The notes under the pieces are model-generated. The model worked only from the letters and a program-made list of their open reading frames with translations. It was not told where the DNA came from and did not search any database. The translations under genes and the position numbers were made by a program. A DNA stretch of 64,000 nucleotides from Ferrimonas sp. YFM (GTDB lineage: Bacteria; Pseudomonadota; Gammaproteobacteria; Enterobacterales; Shewanellaceae): contig NZ_AP027368.1 of assembly GCF_030296015.1 (NCBI RefSeq), positions 2,728,001-2,792,000 of the forward strand. Reading direction: 5' to 3'. Below are positions 45,198 to 53,554 of this stretch, one piece after another (within the stretch, counting starts at the first letter, position 1; every line of letters begins with the position of its first letter).

Positions 45198-45931
45198 TCA
45201 TACCCGCCATCGATCTAATCAACGGCCAGGTGGTGCGCCTGAAAAAGGGCGACTTCAACCAGGTGACCCAGTTTGACACCGATCCCCTGGCCCAGCTCAG
45301 CCACTACCGCGACGCCGGCAGCGCCCTGCTGCACATCGTCGATCTCGACGGCGCCAAGGATCCCGCCAACCGCCAGCTGACCACCCTGACCCGGCTGGTG
45401 GAGAACCTTAACTGCCCCATCCAGGTGGGCGGTGGCATCCGCGACAAAGCCGAAGTGGAAGCCCTGCTGAAGCTAGGGGTGGACAAGGTGGTCATCGGCT
45501 CCCTGGCCGCCCGCGATCCACAGCTGGTCGCCAGCTGGATTCAGGAGTATGGCGCCGAGCGCATCACCGTCGCCCTGGACCTGCTGCTGGATGACCAGGG
45601 CAACGCCCAGGTAGCCACCCACGGCTGGCAAAAAGGCTCGGGCAAACTGGTGGAAGAGGTGATCGCCCCGCTGCGCCTGGCTGGTCTCAAGCACGTGCTG
45701 TGCACCGACATCGACCGCGACGGCATGCTCACCGGCCCCAACGTGACCCTCTACCAGACCCTGATAGGCCAATACCCGGAGATAAGCTGGCAGGCTTCCG
45801 GCGGCATCGCCGAGCTGGAGGATCTCAAGCAGCTGAAAGCCATCGGCATCGGCGGCATCATCATCGGCAAGGCCCTGCTCACCGGCCGTTTTACCATCGA
45901 GGAGGCTCTGGCATGCTGGCAAAACGGATAA
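45194..45931 (+). CDS. hisA: ProFAR isomerase
   Basis: (Beta/alpha)8 barrel that isomerises the aminoaldose of the ProFAR intermediate. N-terminal [19 protein letters not shown] with the catalytic Asp, [27 protein letters not shown] and [11 protein letters not shown] match HisA. The start is GTG 45194, overlapping the hisH stop, which fits translational coupling; no ATG is closer. The 245 aa are normal. Its 3' end overlaps the hisF start by 19 nt. Confidence 0.96.
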   Translation: MIIPAIDLINGQVVRLKKGDFNQVTQFDTDPLAQLSHYRDAGSALLHIVDLDGAKDPANRQLTTLTRLVENLNCPIQVGGGIRDKAEVEALLKLGVDKVVIGSLAARDPQLVASWIQEYGAERITVALDLLLDDQGNAQVATHGWQKGSGKLVEEVIAPLRLAGLKHVLCTDIDRDGMLTGPNVTLYQTLIGQYPEISWQASGGIAELEDLKQLKAIGIGGIIIGKALLTGRFTIEEALACWQNG

Positions 45932-46686
45932 TCCCCTGCCTGGACGTCAAGGCGGGCCAGGTGGTTAAGGGCGTGCAGTTTCGTAACCATGAGGTGGTGG
46001 GCGACATCCTCAACCTGGCTCAGCGCTACGCCGACGAGGGTGCCGATGAACTGGTGTTCTACGACATCACCGCCAGCAGCGACGGCCGCACCGTGGACAA
46101 GAGTTGGGTCAGCGCCGTGGCCGAGCGCCTGGACATCCCCTTCTGCGTCGCCGGCGGCATTCGCACCATTGAAGACGCCCGCCAGATTCTGGCGGATGGC
46201 GCAGATAAGATCTCGGTGAACTCCCCCGCCCTGGCGGACCCCAGCCTGATCACCCGCCTCAACGACACCTTCGGCCGCCAGTGCGTGGTGGTGGGCATCG
46301 ACTCCTGGTTCGATAAGGAGAGCGGCAGCTACAAGGTGTATCAGTTCACCGGCGACGAGTCTGCCACCCGTCAGACCCAGTGGTACACCCAGGACTGGGC
46401 CCAGGAGGTGGAGAAGCGCGGCGCCGGCGAGATTGTCCTCAACGTAATGAATCAGGACGGCGTGCGTAAGGGCTACGACATCGATCAGCTCAGTGCCATT
46501 CGTCAGGTCAGTGGACTGCCGCTGATCGCCTCCGGCGGCGCCGGCGCCATGGAGCACTTCGCCGACGTGTTCAAGCAGGCCCGGGTGGACGGCGCCCTGG
46601 CCGCATCGGTGTTCCACAAACAGATCATCGATATCATGGAGCTCAAGGGCTATCTGAAACAGCAAGGCATCGAGGTACGGCTATGA
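45913..46686 (+). CDS. hisF: imidazole glycerol phosphate synthase, cyclase subunit
   Basis: Barrel cyclase that makes imidazole glycerol phosphate with ammonia channelled from His[21 protein letters not shown] is the classical HisF start, at ATG 45913 within the end of hisA. Catalytic residues Asp11 (CLD) and the later [11 protein letters not shown] region are present. The length is 257 aa. It overlaps hisI-E at ATGA. Confidence 0.97.
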   Translation: MLAKRIIPCLDVKAGQVVKGVQFRNHEVVGDILNLAQRYADEGADELVFYDITASSDGRTVDKSWVSAVAERLDIPFCVAGGIRTIEDARQILADGADKISVNSPALADPSLITRLNDTFGRQCVVVGIDSWFDKESGSYKVYQFTGDESATRQTQWYTQDWAQEVEKRGAGEIVLNVMNQDGVRKGYDIDQLSAIRQVSGLPLIASGGAGAMEHFADVFKQARVDGALAASVFHKQIIDIMELKGYLKQQGIEVRL

Positions 46687-47279
46687 CCACTCTCTCAATC
46701 GATTGGAACAAGATGAACAACCTGGTCCCCGCCGTGGTTCAGGATCACTACAGTGGTCAGGTGCTGATGCTGGGCTACATGAACCCGGAGGCCCTGGCGG
46801 TCACCCTGGAGAGCGGCAAGGTCACCTTCTACAGCCGCTCCAAGGACAGGCTGTGGACCAAGGGGGAGAGCTCCGGCAATGTGCTCTCCCTGGTGAGCAT
46901 CGGCACCGACTGCGACAACGACGCCATCCTAGTGCAGGCCACCCCTGCCGGCCCCACCTGCCACCTGGGCAACACCAGCTGCTTTAACGACTTGGACAAT
47001 CAGCCCTTCCTGGGCAAACTGGCCCAGGTGGTGGCCGCCCGCCGAGACGCCGACCCAGACAGCAGCTACACCGCCAAGCTGTTGGCGGGCAACCCCAGAC
47101 GGGTGGCCCAGAAGGTGGGTGAAGAGGGTGTGGAAGTGGCCCTGGCCGCGGCCACCAACGACAGGGAAAACCTGCTGGATGAGACCGCCGACCTGCTCTA
47201 CCACCTCACCGTACTGCTGGAACAGCAGCAGGTGCCCTTGCCCGAGGTAATCGCCAGACTGGCACAGCGGCATAAGTAG
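46683..47279 (+). CDS. hisIE: bifunctional phosphoribosyl-AMP cyclohydrolase / phosphoribosyl-ATP pyrophosphatase
   Basis: Steps 2 and 3 of histidine synthesis. The N-terminal HisI domain has [17 protein letters not shown] and the zinc-binding cysteines [26 protein letters not shown]; the C-terminal HisE domain has [14 protein letters not shown] with acidic metal ligands. At 198 aa it is the fused form. It is the last gene of the operon, followed by a terminator-like hairpin. The start codon overlaps the hisF stop. Confidence 0.96.
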   Translation: MTTLSIDWNKMNNLVPAVVQDHYSGQVLMLGYMNPEALAVTLESGKVTFYSRSKDRLWTKGESSGNVLSLVSIGTDCDNDAILVQATPAGPTCHLGNTSCFNDLDNQPFLGKLAQVVAARRDADPDSSYTAKLLAGNPRRVAQKVGEEGVEVALAAATNDRENLLDETADLLYHLTVLLEQQQVPLPEVIARLAQRHK

Positions 47280-47303
47280 CGGCTGAAGAGAACTGCATAG
47301 AAC

Positions 47304-47329
47304 AAAGGGCAGCCATTGGGCTGCCCTTT
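47304..47329 (+). terminator. his operon terminator hairpin
   Basis: AAAGGGCAGCC (47304-47314), a short loop, GGCTGCCCTTT (47319-47329). The stem is perfect, but the T-tail is short, so termination may be partial or bidirectional. Confidence 0.7.
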
Positions 47330-47342
47330 CAACTTACTCCAT

Positions 47343-47572
47343 CTAAGCGGTAAAAGGAGGGCGTTGCTGAATCTGAATAGCAAACAACTTTCTCTCGGCC
47401 TCTTCGCTGGAAGCTTCATCTAAAAGCTTCTTCAAATTCTTCTGCAACATCAATTCCTGCTGTTCCACCGTCAAACCATACTCACTCATGGTTTGCTGTG
47501 GGCCTGCATGTGCTGCTCTGCCAGCATGAGATCGCTGTCCAGCGCATTAATGTACATCAACATCTCGATCAT
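47343..47572 (-). pseudogene. third borosin precursor peptide, frameshifted
   Basis: Reading from ATG 47572 (preceded by AAAGGAG) gives MIEMLMYINALDSDLMLAEQ then HMQAHSKP and a stop. A second frame then gives MSEYGLTVEQQELMLQKNL and continues to FAIQIQQRPPFTA. The two halves join by restoring one base near 47498-47504, which turns the junction into HMQDPQQTMSEYG, closely matching HQQDPQNAMSEYG of the intact precursor at 47609. So a one-base deletion broke a SonA-like precursor of about 76 aa. It is the last gene of the cluster. A sequencing error cannot be excluded. Confidence 0.8.
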
Positions 47573-47608
47573 CGTTTACTCCTTTAAAAATGGGCCTTGC
47601 CCGTTACA

Positions 47609-47854
47609 TCAAACAGTTTCAACTTCCGGCACCACCGGGCCATTCTGCTGAACCTGAGGGGCTCGAATCACTAAGTGTGCATCTTCTATTCCCATCGCCT
47701 TGGCGATCTCAGAGAGGTTACCCTCAAGCAGCACTTGGCGTTGATCCACGGTCAATCCGTACTCACTCATGGCATTCTGCGGATCTTGTTGATGCCTTTG
47801 CGCCAAGGTCGGATCCACATCCAGGGCATTCAGGTACAGCAGCAGCTCAATCAT
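47609..47854 (-). CDS. borosin-type RiPP precursor peptide (SonA-like), copy 1
   Basis: 81-aa precursor. The N-terminal part, about residues 1-50 (MIELLLYLNALD ... DPQNAMSEYGLTVDQRQVLL), resembles the borosin binding domain of SonA, ending with a hydrophobic core-like tail (HLVIRAPQVQQNGPVV). In borosins the methyltransferase iteratively methylates backbone nitrogens in such a C-terminal core. Start ATG 47854 overlaps the methyltransferase stop (GGAG is 6 nt upstream), so enzyme and substrate are translationally coupled. Methylated positions cannot be read from sequence. Confidence 0.82.
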   Translation of the reverse strand: MIELLLYLNALDVDPTLAQRHQQDPQNAMSEYGLTVDQRQVLLEGNLSEIAKAMGIEDAHLVIRAPQVQQNGPVVPEVETV

Positions 47855-48686
47855 CATCTTCTCCGTTTGATCTATTTTTCTCATCCCACACTGATTCTGC
47901 CAGGGTCTGCAACTTATCCAGCATGGCATTATCCGCAGCCATCTCCCGACAAGGTGGCACCACCAAAGTGGTGATCTGATTCAGAGTGGCCTGGGGCAGT
48001 TCGGCCAGAGGCAGGCGCTCGATGCGGGTGGGCTCCAGCGGCGAGGTGGCCGCCTCATACAGGATTACCTCATGGTCCAGCGGGTAATCCTGGGACAGCT
48101 TCTCCACCAACAATTTGATGTAGGCCTGATGAGTCTCGAACCGCTTCATGGAGAGATCTCCGGCAACGCCAGGCTGCCACAGGATCAGCAGCGCACTGGG
48201 GTCAATGCGCCGCTCATAAATCATAAACTGGGTGCACTCCATCGCCTGTTCGCCGGCACTGGCCGGGTCGACCTCCAGATCCGCATACAAGCAGTCCGCC
48301 GCCGATATCCCAGGTTCAATATGCGCCGGAAACTCCTCAGCCCGGGCGAGATCTATCGCCTTCTTGGAGATGCAAGAGAACACCGAGGGGTGACCATAGA
48401 ACACCGCGCACACTCTGCGCCCCTTGCGCACCTCCTCCATAATGCGCTCGGCCATCTCATCATAGGTCTGGCCCCGAGGCTTACCTTCGCCGCCGCCCTC
48501 GCCATAGAGATCCAGCAAACAGCGATACTCCTTGCTCATCTCCTTAATCCATTGGCGGCTCAGATGATTGGCCATGGCCGCCAACACCACATCAGCCTGC
48601 TCAATACAGCTTTTGGCCCTGGGAGTAAGCTGACCAGCCAGTCGCATCCCGGAGCCCACACAAACCAAACTGCCCTGTTTGCTCAT
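47847..48686 (-). CDS. borosin alpha-N-methyltransferase (SonM-like)
   Basis: 279-aa S-adenosylmethionine-dependent methyltransferase of the tetrapyrrole-methylase fold. The N-terminal VCVGSGMRLAGQLT and YGHPSVFSCIS motifs, DLYGEGGG and the C-terminal TTLVVPPCRE fit the stand-alone (split) borosin methyltransferases, whose Shewanella member SonM N-methylates the precursor SonA. It is not fused to its substrate. The next gene is the precursor at 47609 (4-base overlap-type coupling), and a second precursor lies upstream at 50609. I start at ATG 48686; a GTG at 48689 is equivalent. A precorrin or uroporphyrin methylase is unlikely given the neighbours. Confidence 0.85.
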   Translation of the reverse strand: MSKQGSLVCVGSGMRLAGQLTPRAKSCIEQADVVLAAMANHLSRQWIKEMSKEYRCLLDLYGEGGGEGKPRGQTYDEMAERIMEEVRKGRRVCAVFYGHPSVFSCISKKAIDLARAEEFPAHIEPGISAADCLYADLEVDPASAGEQAMECTQFMIYERRIDPSALLILWQPGVAGDLSMKRFETHQAYIKLLVEKLSQDYPLDHEVILYEAATSPLEPTRIERLPLAELPQATLNQITTLVVPPCREMAADNAMLDKLQTLAESVWDEKNRSNGEDDD

Positions 48687-48707
48687 CACTCAATCTCTTC
48701 CTACAAC

Positions 48708-48752
48708 AAAAAAGCATACCCGGTAGCGGCGATAAGCCACCGCCGGGTATGC
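48708..48752 (-). terminator. terminator between TPR-GGDEF gene and methyltransferase gene
   Basis: On the minus strand GCATACCCGG and CCGGGTATGC form 10-bp arms and are followed by six T (48708-48713). It lies 6 nt after the GGDEF gene stop, so the precursor at 50609 and the GGDEF gene can be expressed apart from the methyltransferase. Confidence 0.85.
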
Positions 48753-48757
48753 CCTTT

Positions 48758-50596
48758 CTACTTCAGTGGTACCTGACCATGCTCGGCCTGCAAAGTACAT
48801 AGGCCCAACGACGGCTTGTAGGCATCGGTGCTTTCATCATCCAGTACCGTCGCCACCCGGTTGCGCCCCAGATGCTTGGCCTGGTACAGGCACTTATCAG
48901 CGGTCACCAGAAGCTTATCCAGACTGTCCACGGCCTCATCCAGCTTGGCCACCCCAAAACTGGCACTGATATCCAGTTTGTTGTTGGCCACCGGCGCAAT
49001 GATCCGCTCCAAGCCCTCACGACAGCGTTCCGACAACTGCCTGGCCTGTTCGATATCCGTATTGGGCAAACAGATAACGAACTCCTCACCACCCAGGCGA
49101 CCCAGAATATCCTTGTCACGGATGCTGTTGCGAACCACACGAGACACCGTCTTCAACACCCAGTCACCCACCGCATGACCAAAGGTATCGTTAATCTTCT
49201 TGAAGTGGTCCAAGTCAAACACCACCAGAGACAGCGGCTGCTCCCGCCGCTTCGCCTCAGCCACCGCCTTGGTACAAGACTCCATCAAACTCACCCTGGA
49301 CAGCACCTTGGTTAACGCGTCCGTTTCCAATGAAACCTTAATTTTAGCCTTCTGCTTCTGAACAAACACGACAACCACAGCCAGCAATATACACGCCAAA
49401 GAGGACCAAATAAGCAATACACGAATCTGATTAAAACGTGTCTCGGCTAATTGATTTTCCAAATGAAGCTTGCGATTTCGCTCCTCAGCCAAGTTCAATT
49501 GATGAACATAATCTGATGCTTTTATCGAAGCTAGGCTGAAAACCATAGACTTTTTCAAAATCTCTTCTTCAAAACTCTTATGTAACTCTACGGCCTTTAA
49601 GAGATACGCGTTTGCGTCTTGAAATTCGCCTTTCTGGATAGAGGCTTCAGACATATACTCATAAACATCAATCAAGTGATCTGAATACTCTTGAATCTCA
49701 AGGGTTTCCTGAGCCTTTTTGAGATATGAATAAGCAATATCTGGACTGCCCAATCTTATATATGAAAACCCTATATACTTCTCAAGTATAGAAACAAACT
49801 CGAACCCTTTTGATTTATCTGAATTTTTGTATTCTTCTTCACCGACACGAATTGCTTCTGCATACCTTTCCGTTTCGGCAAGCTTACGAGTTTCAAAGGC
49901 AACTAGCAACGATACGACCATCATATCGTTCGAATTTATACAAGTCGATTTTGCATCGCTATAAACTTCATCAAAACTAGAATATTCTTCCGTATTTAAA
50001 TACAGATCCAATTTGTTCGCCATACCATAGCACTGTATTCTAAGGTTGGAAGACTCTAATCCCAACTCCACCATCTTATCAGCAAAACTCAAAGACTCTT
50101 CGTACATAAATAAGTGTTTATATGTAGTAACAACAGAATGTAGAACCATTGACCGACTCAGGGGAGTACCTATCTCTGATAGCAAGTCTACAGATTTTGT
50201 CACATAACCGAGAGCATCATTATAACGACCAAGCACCACAAGAACTTCAGAATACTGTTGAAATGCCTTCGCACGACTATCAATTGAGGCCGACTTCCAA
50301 TCGAATGAATCTAGTGCTGCTAATCTCTCCTCACTCTTATGCCTAATCCCAAGGTGATAAGCCAAATACAGATGATATCTTTCCTTTTGAATTTCATTAA
50401 GGTTTTCAATATTCTTTTCCAAGTACAAGAAATACGATTCAGCTTTATCAGGATCTTCAAAAGAAAGCTGAGTAACTTTGTTGATTATGTCTTCATAGCT
50501 TTCCTGTCCTTTTACCGGACAGACTAGAATAAAAAGCGAAAACACAAAAACAAAAAGAGTACGATGATAATTTTTATAGTCAGCGTACCCTTTCAT
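48758..50596 (-). CDS. TPR-GGDEF membrane protein (probable diguanylate cyclase) in the borosin locus
   Basis: 612 aa: a signal sequence or first helix (residues about 12-28, LFVFVFSLFILVCP), a periplasmic region of TPR-like helix pairs (about 35-370), one membrane helix near 388-412 (LLIWSSLACILLAVVVVFVQ) and a cytoplasmic GGDEF domain with the intact signature RLGGEEFVI near residue 500, expected to make cyclic di-GMP. It sits between two precursor genes, which is unusual for a signalling protein, and lies 12 nt after the upstream precursor. AT-richer codons in the N-terminal half suggest a fusion or a different origin from the GGDEF part. Confidence 0.88.
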   Translation of the reverse strand: MKGYADYKNYHRTLFVFVFSLFILVCPVKGQESYEDIINKVTQLSFEDPDKAESYFLYLEKNIENLNEIQKERYHLYLAYHLGIRHKSEERLAALDSFDWKSASIDSRAKAFQQYSEVLVVLGRYNDALGYVTKSVDLLSEIGTPLSRSMVLHSVVTTYKHLFMYEESLSFADKMVELGLESSNLRIQCYGMANKLDLYLNTEEYSSFDEVYSDAKSTCINSNDMMVVSLLVAFETRKLAETERYAEAIRVGEEEYKNSDKSKGFEFVSILEKYIGFSYIRLGSPDIAYSYLKKAQETLEIQEYSDHLIDVYEYMSEASIQKGEFQDANAYLLKAVELHKSFEEEILKKSMVFSLASIKASDYVHQLNLAEERNRKLHLENQLAETRFNQIRVLLIWSSLACILLAVVVVFVQKQKAKIKVSLETDALTKVLSRVSLMESCTKAVAEAKRREQPLSLVVFDLDHFKKINDTFGHAVGDWVLKTVSRVVRNSIRDKDILGRLGGEEFVICLPNTDIEQARQLSERCREGLERIIAPVANNKLDISASFGVAKLDEAVDSLDKLLVTADKCLYQAKHLGRNRVATVLDDESTDAYKPSLGLCTLQAEHGQVPLK

Positions 50597-50608
50597 AATA
50601 GAAAAGCT

Positions 50609-50824
50609 TTATTTCTGTTGAACTTGAACGACGTTAACCAAATCCTGATCAGAGTTGGCACCCGACAACGCACGTATTTTATCTGAATCACCAGACATCA
50701 CTGCAGCAATCTCTTCATCACTTAATCCATAAGTTTTCATTGTGCTTTCAGGGTCTTTCTTATGAGCATCCAGCAGATCAGCGTTGCTATCCAGTTCATT
50801 AATGTAATCGAGCAGTTTAGACAT
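50609..50824 (-). CDS. borosin-type RiPP precursor peptide (SonA-like), copy 2
   Basis: 71-aa peptide MSKLLDYINELDSNADLLDA with the same layout as SonA: a leader that includes DPESTMKTYGLSDEEIAAVM, SGDSDKIRALSG, then the core-like tail DLVNVVQVQQK. The leader is the one closest to Shewanella SonA as I remember it. AGGGAA precedes the ATG. It is first in the locus, followed by the TPR-GGDEF gene after 12 nt. It shares the Q-V/I-Q-Q tail with the other two precursors. Confidence 0.82.
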   Translation of the reverse strand: MSKLLDYINELDSNADLLDAHKKDPESTMKTYGLSDEEIAAVMSGDSDKIRALSGANSDQDLVNVVQVQQK

Positions 50825-50968
50825 CTTATATTCCCTAATTATGACAGTCCCTGAGTGGTTTCCGAACCACTACAACGACAGAAACCGATGAAAAATCATA
50901 CCAATGCGCGCCACACCTCGTAAAGCACTTCTTTAACCTTTCCACAACACCCCACCCCCTCATACCCA

Positions 50969-51124
50969 GACACCCAACCTTTCACTCTCCCCCACACCTC
51001 CATTGCCAATTCCCCACTTCCACGCTCAGTTGCCACCGGCAGCGCCCCACTTCTGTCAGCTCAGCCCCATTAAAAGGCTGCTGCAACGGATCCAGTCAAC
51101 TGCAACAGGCCTATTAGCCAAACA
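50969..51124 (+). repeat. direct repeat, unit 1 (~156 bp)
   Basis: Starts GACACCCAACCTTTCACTC and ends CTATTAGCCAAAC. The second unit begins 174 bp later; the two match over nearly their full length with scattered changes. Confidence 0.8.
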
Positions 51125-51142
51125 AGACGCCCTCCATATTAA

Positions 51143-51297
51143 GACACCCAACTTTTCACTCTCCCCCACACCTCCATTCCCAATTCCCCTCTTCCACACT
51201 CAGTTGCCACCGGCAGCGCCCCACTTTTGTCAGCTCAGCCCCTTAAAACACAGCTGCGCAGCCTCCAATCAACTGCAACAGGCCTATTAACCAAACT
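51143..51297 (+). repeat. direct repeat, unit 2 (~155 bp)
   Basis: Starts GACACCCAACTTTTCACTC and ends CTATTAACCAAAC. Both units share CAGTTGCCACCGGCAGCGCC. Confidence 0.8.
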
Positions 51298-51362
51298 AGA
51301 GGCATACTTGTTCCTTCACTCCACTCAATGGGTGAATTCAAAGCCGTAAAGAAAATTGGAGG

Positions 51363-52337
51363 TTAGCCGAGCAATCGCTTCGCCGCTGTTGTGCCCCGAA
51401 CTCGCTGCATCAGATTCGCATCGCCACAGCGCCTGAGGCTGTCTACCCGGCCAGCATAATGACTGAACTGATACTCAAACCCCTGAGTCAGCTCCAGCCA
51501 AGAATCCGCCTCCACGTTCAGACGTTGCAGCAAGGAAGGAGTACAGTCATCCATATACCCTTTTCCCTCCACCATCACCCTGGCGGTCATCTCCACCAGA
51601 TCCAGGTAATCATTAAGGTGACAGGGCAAAGCGTCTTCTTTCCCACCGGGTGAGGTAAAGCTCTTTAGGAATGCAGGCTGCTTCCCCACCTTTGCAGATT
51701 GAATTCGCCGTCGAATGCTGGTGTGTTTCGAATCCTCAGGCTTCTTTGCCATGCCTGAACGTACCGGGTTGAGATCGACATATGCCATGCACGCTAGAAG
51801 CGCTTGCTCATCCAGTAAGGCCTGGGAACGAAACCGTCCTTCCCAAAACCTGCCAGTGCACTCGTCTTCTTTATTGGCTTTACGGGCGATGTATTCATTA
51901 AGAGTCCGCATAAACCAGCTGATGTCCATCAGGCGTGTTCGATAGAGGTCAGCCTGCATTTTGACGAGGTCCAGTTCCCAAGGCTCCAAGGAGTCTCTCT
52001 GCTCTTCATCAACAAAACGTTTAGTGAGAGCGTTTCCAGAGAAGAGCTGATGCCATCGAGAAACGACTTCGACATCATCCCAGTCCTTCGCGAGCTCCAC
52101 ATTCACATAGAGCACAAGGTGCGTGTGGTTGCTCATCACCGCATAGGCTGCGACCTCAATGGCAAACACCTTGGCAAGGGACAACAACCTGTCCTCTACC
52201 CACTGACGACGGTGTTCGTAGCTTTTACCACTGTACTGGTCCCTACCACACAGAAATGAGCGCCGGACACATCGGCTGATGCAATGGTAGTGGCGCGTGT
52301 CATCCAAGCTGACTTGTTGCTTCCTGGCCTTTGGCAT
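51363..52337 (-). CDS. REP-associated tyrosine transposase (RAYT, IS200-like Y1 family)
   Basis: 324-aa HUH/Y1 transposase of the RAYT type. The HUH motif is SNHTHLVL near residue 69-76; an arginine-rich region and the single catalytic tyrosine (YVDLNPVRSGMA, or the Tyr in SWFMRTLNEYIAR) follow. RAYTs are domesticated enzymes linked to REP palindromes rather than mobile copies. Here repeats sharing GGGTGTCT and TATG-GAGGG occur on both sides of the gene (50941-51300 and 52393-52500), which supports the assignment. Start ATG 52337 with AAGGAGG before it. The length is long for the family (usual RAYTs are 150-300 aa). Confidence 0.85.
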   Translation of the reverse strand: MPKARKQQVSLDDTRHYHCISRCVRRSFLCGRDQYSGKSYEHRRQWVEDRLLSLAKVFAIEVAAYAVMSNHTHLVLYVNVELAKDWDDVEVVSRWHQLFSGNALTKRFVDEEQRDSLEPWELDLVKMQADLYRTRLMDISWFMRTLNEYIARKANKEDECTGRFWEGRFRSQALLDEQALLACMAYVDLNPVRSGMAKKPEDSKHTSIRRRIQSAKVGKQPAFLKSFTSPGGKEDALPCHLNDYLDLVEMTARVMVEGKGYMDDCTPSLLQRLNVEADSWLELTQGFEYQFSHYAGRVDSLRRCGDANLMQRVRGTTAAKRLLG

Positions 52338-52686
52338 GGTTCCCTCCTTTCCAAAAGCAAGAGCTAAGTGTAGTGCACCTCCGCAACAAGAAGGTCGCAG
52401 CAGACAGGCCTAACTATGGGAGTCCTCATAAGAAAGAGCCGAACTAAGGATGGGTGTCTTGACAGGAAGAGGTGTAACTGTGGGTGTCTTGGTATGGGAG
52501 GGGGAAGAAAAACGGCCCCGCGTGTGCGGGGCCGAGAGGACTGATCTGTTTCACCCTCTTATGGGGCATCATCTCAGTACGGCTTTATCAATTGATTGTA
52601 TTGCCGTTATTTTTATTAAACGTCCTGTAAATACAGCAACGCCAACGAGTGGCGTGACATATCCCCCTAAGTCCCACTTGGAGTGG
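52338..52686. other. non-coding flank of the RAYT gene with REP-like units
   Basis: 349 bp. At 52441-52500 GGGTGTCTTGACAGG and GGGTGTCTTGGTATGGGAGG resemble the inverted copy of the 50941-51000 region. A GC hairpin (GGCCCCGC/GCGGGGCC, 52514-52533) with T5 on the minus strand could end the 52687-52953 transcript. Confidence 0.55.
52514..52533 (-). terminator. GC hairpin, probable minus-strand terminator
   Basis: GGCCCCGC and GCGGGGCC with a GTGT loop. On the minus strand GTTTTTC follows. It lies about 150 nt after the stop of the 52687-52953 gene. Confidence 0.6.
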
Positions 52687-52953
52687 TTAGTTGAATAACT
52701 CAAACTCGCCGGATTCGATCTCGGCCTTAAGATCCAGGTAGTCGCTCAACCGCAGGCCGGTCAGTTCGAAACCCAGAAATTGCTTGTTCTGCTGTTCGTT
52801 CACGTCATCCAGACGCTGGCACATCTGTGCCTCGGCCTGCTCCAGCGCACCCTCGGCGCTGTCAGCCTGCACGGCAAATTGCTCAAAATGGAAACCAATG
52901 AAGTTCTCTTCGGCATCGGTCTCATTGGCTCGCCCAAAAACCACGTAGTCCAT
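52687..52953 (-). CDS. hypothetical acidic protein (88 aa)
   Basis: Starts MDYVVFGRANETDAEENFIG; very rich in Glu and Gln (NEQQNKQFLGFE), with no membrane segment. No family recognised. Its own promoter should lie in the AT-rich region upstream (52954-53504). Codon use fits the host. Confidence 0.65.
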   Translation of the reverse strand: MDYVVFGRANETDAEENFIGFHFEQFAVQADSAEGALEQAEAQMCQRLDDVNEQQNKQFLGFELTGLRLSDYLDLKAEIESGEFELFN

Positions 52954-53554
52954 TTTTGTTATCCTTCAAGTTCGATTCGATGATTAAGTTATACTGGTCG
53001 GACATAAATTAAAAGACCTTGAAAATATATTTTTTATTAACTTTGTTTTACAGAGACTTATAAAAGTTGGTTTTCTACAGGAACGTTAACTGGATCACAT
53101 TGGCGCAAAACTCAAAATCAAAAACATTTTCATCCTCGGCGACCTAAACGTGACGCAATAACACCAACACCCAACAACAAAGCATTGCGCATCAATAGCT
53201 TAAGAAGAAAAAAGACAGATAGCCAACATTGTCAAAGTGATGATTCATGTAATTTGGCTAGTGAAATTAGCGGGATAGATTATTCGTTTACAAATAGTTA
53301 CATGCATTGCCCAAATGATTGAAAATATAAAACTGATTTATAAAGCTAAATAGCATCAAAGATTTAGAATTCGATTTTCACCTGATTATTCTATTCGCCG
53401 ATTCAACTCACTGAATTACTGCACAAAATCAAAAAAATCAGACTTACAGGGCTCACTGTCGCGAAGAAGTTTCACAAAAATCAGTATCATCCTCCCTTGA
53501 CACCCAAATGATAACGGTTATCATTTGCATAAACGATATGAGAGGAGACCTACC
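52954..53554. other. AT-rich intergenic region with promoter and Fur-like site
   Basis: 601 bp with no gene. The left part probably holds the promoter of the minus-strand gene ending at 52687. The right end carries TTGACA (53498-53503), TATCAT at spacing 16 and the palindrome 53505-53527 in front of the plus-strand gene at 53555. No other structure was recognised. Confidence 0.5.
53505..53527 (+). promoter_or_regulatory. Fur-like operator overlapping the promoter of the 53555 gene
   Basis: A perfect palindrome with 11-bp arms (CAAATGATAAC and its complement) around one G. Its core TGATAAC-G-GTTATCA fits the 7-1-7 Fur pattern TGATAAT-N-ATTATCA except at the arm ends. It overlaps the -10 region of a TTGACA-N16-TATCAT promoter, so bound repressor would block transcription. 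A Zur site is an alternative. Confidence 0.65.

Larger units (their letters stand above)
50825..51362. other. non-coding repeats between borosin locus and RAYT gene
   Basis: 538 bp without a gene. It contains a tandem direct repeat (50969-51124 and 51143-51297) and part of a short REP-like sequence also found, inverted, upstream of the RAYT gene. The composition is C-rich on this strand. The promoter of the precursor at 50824 should lie at the left end. Confidence 0.6.
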
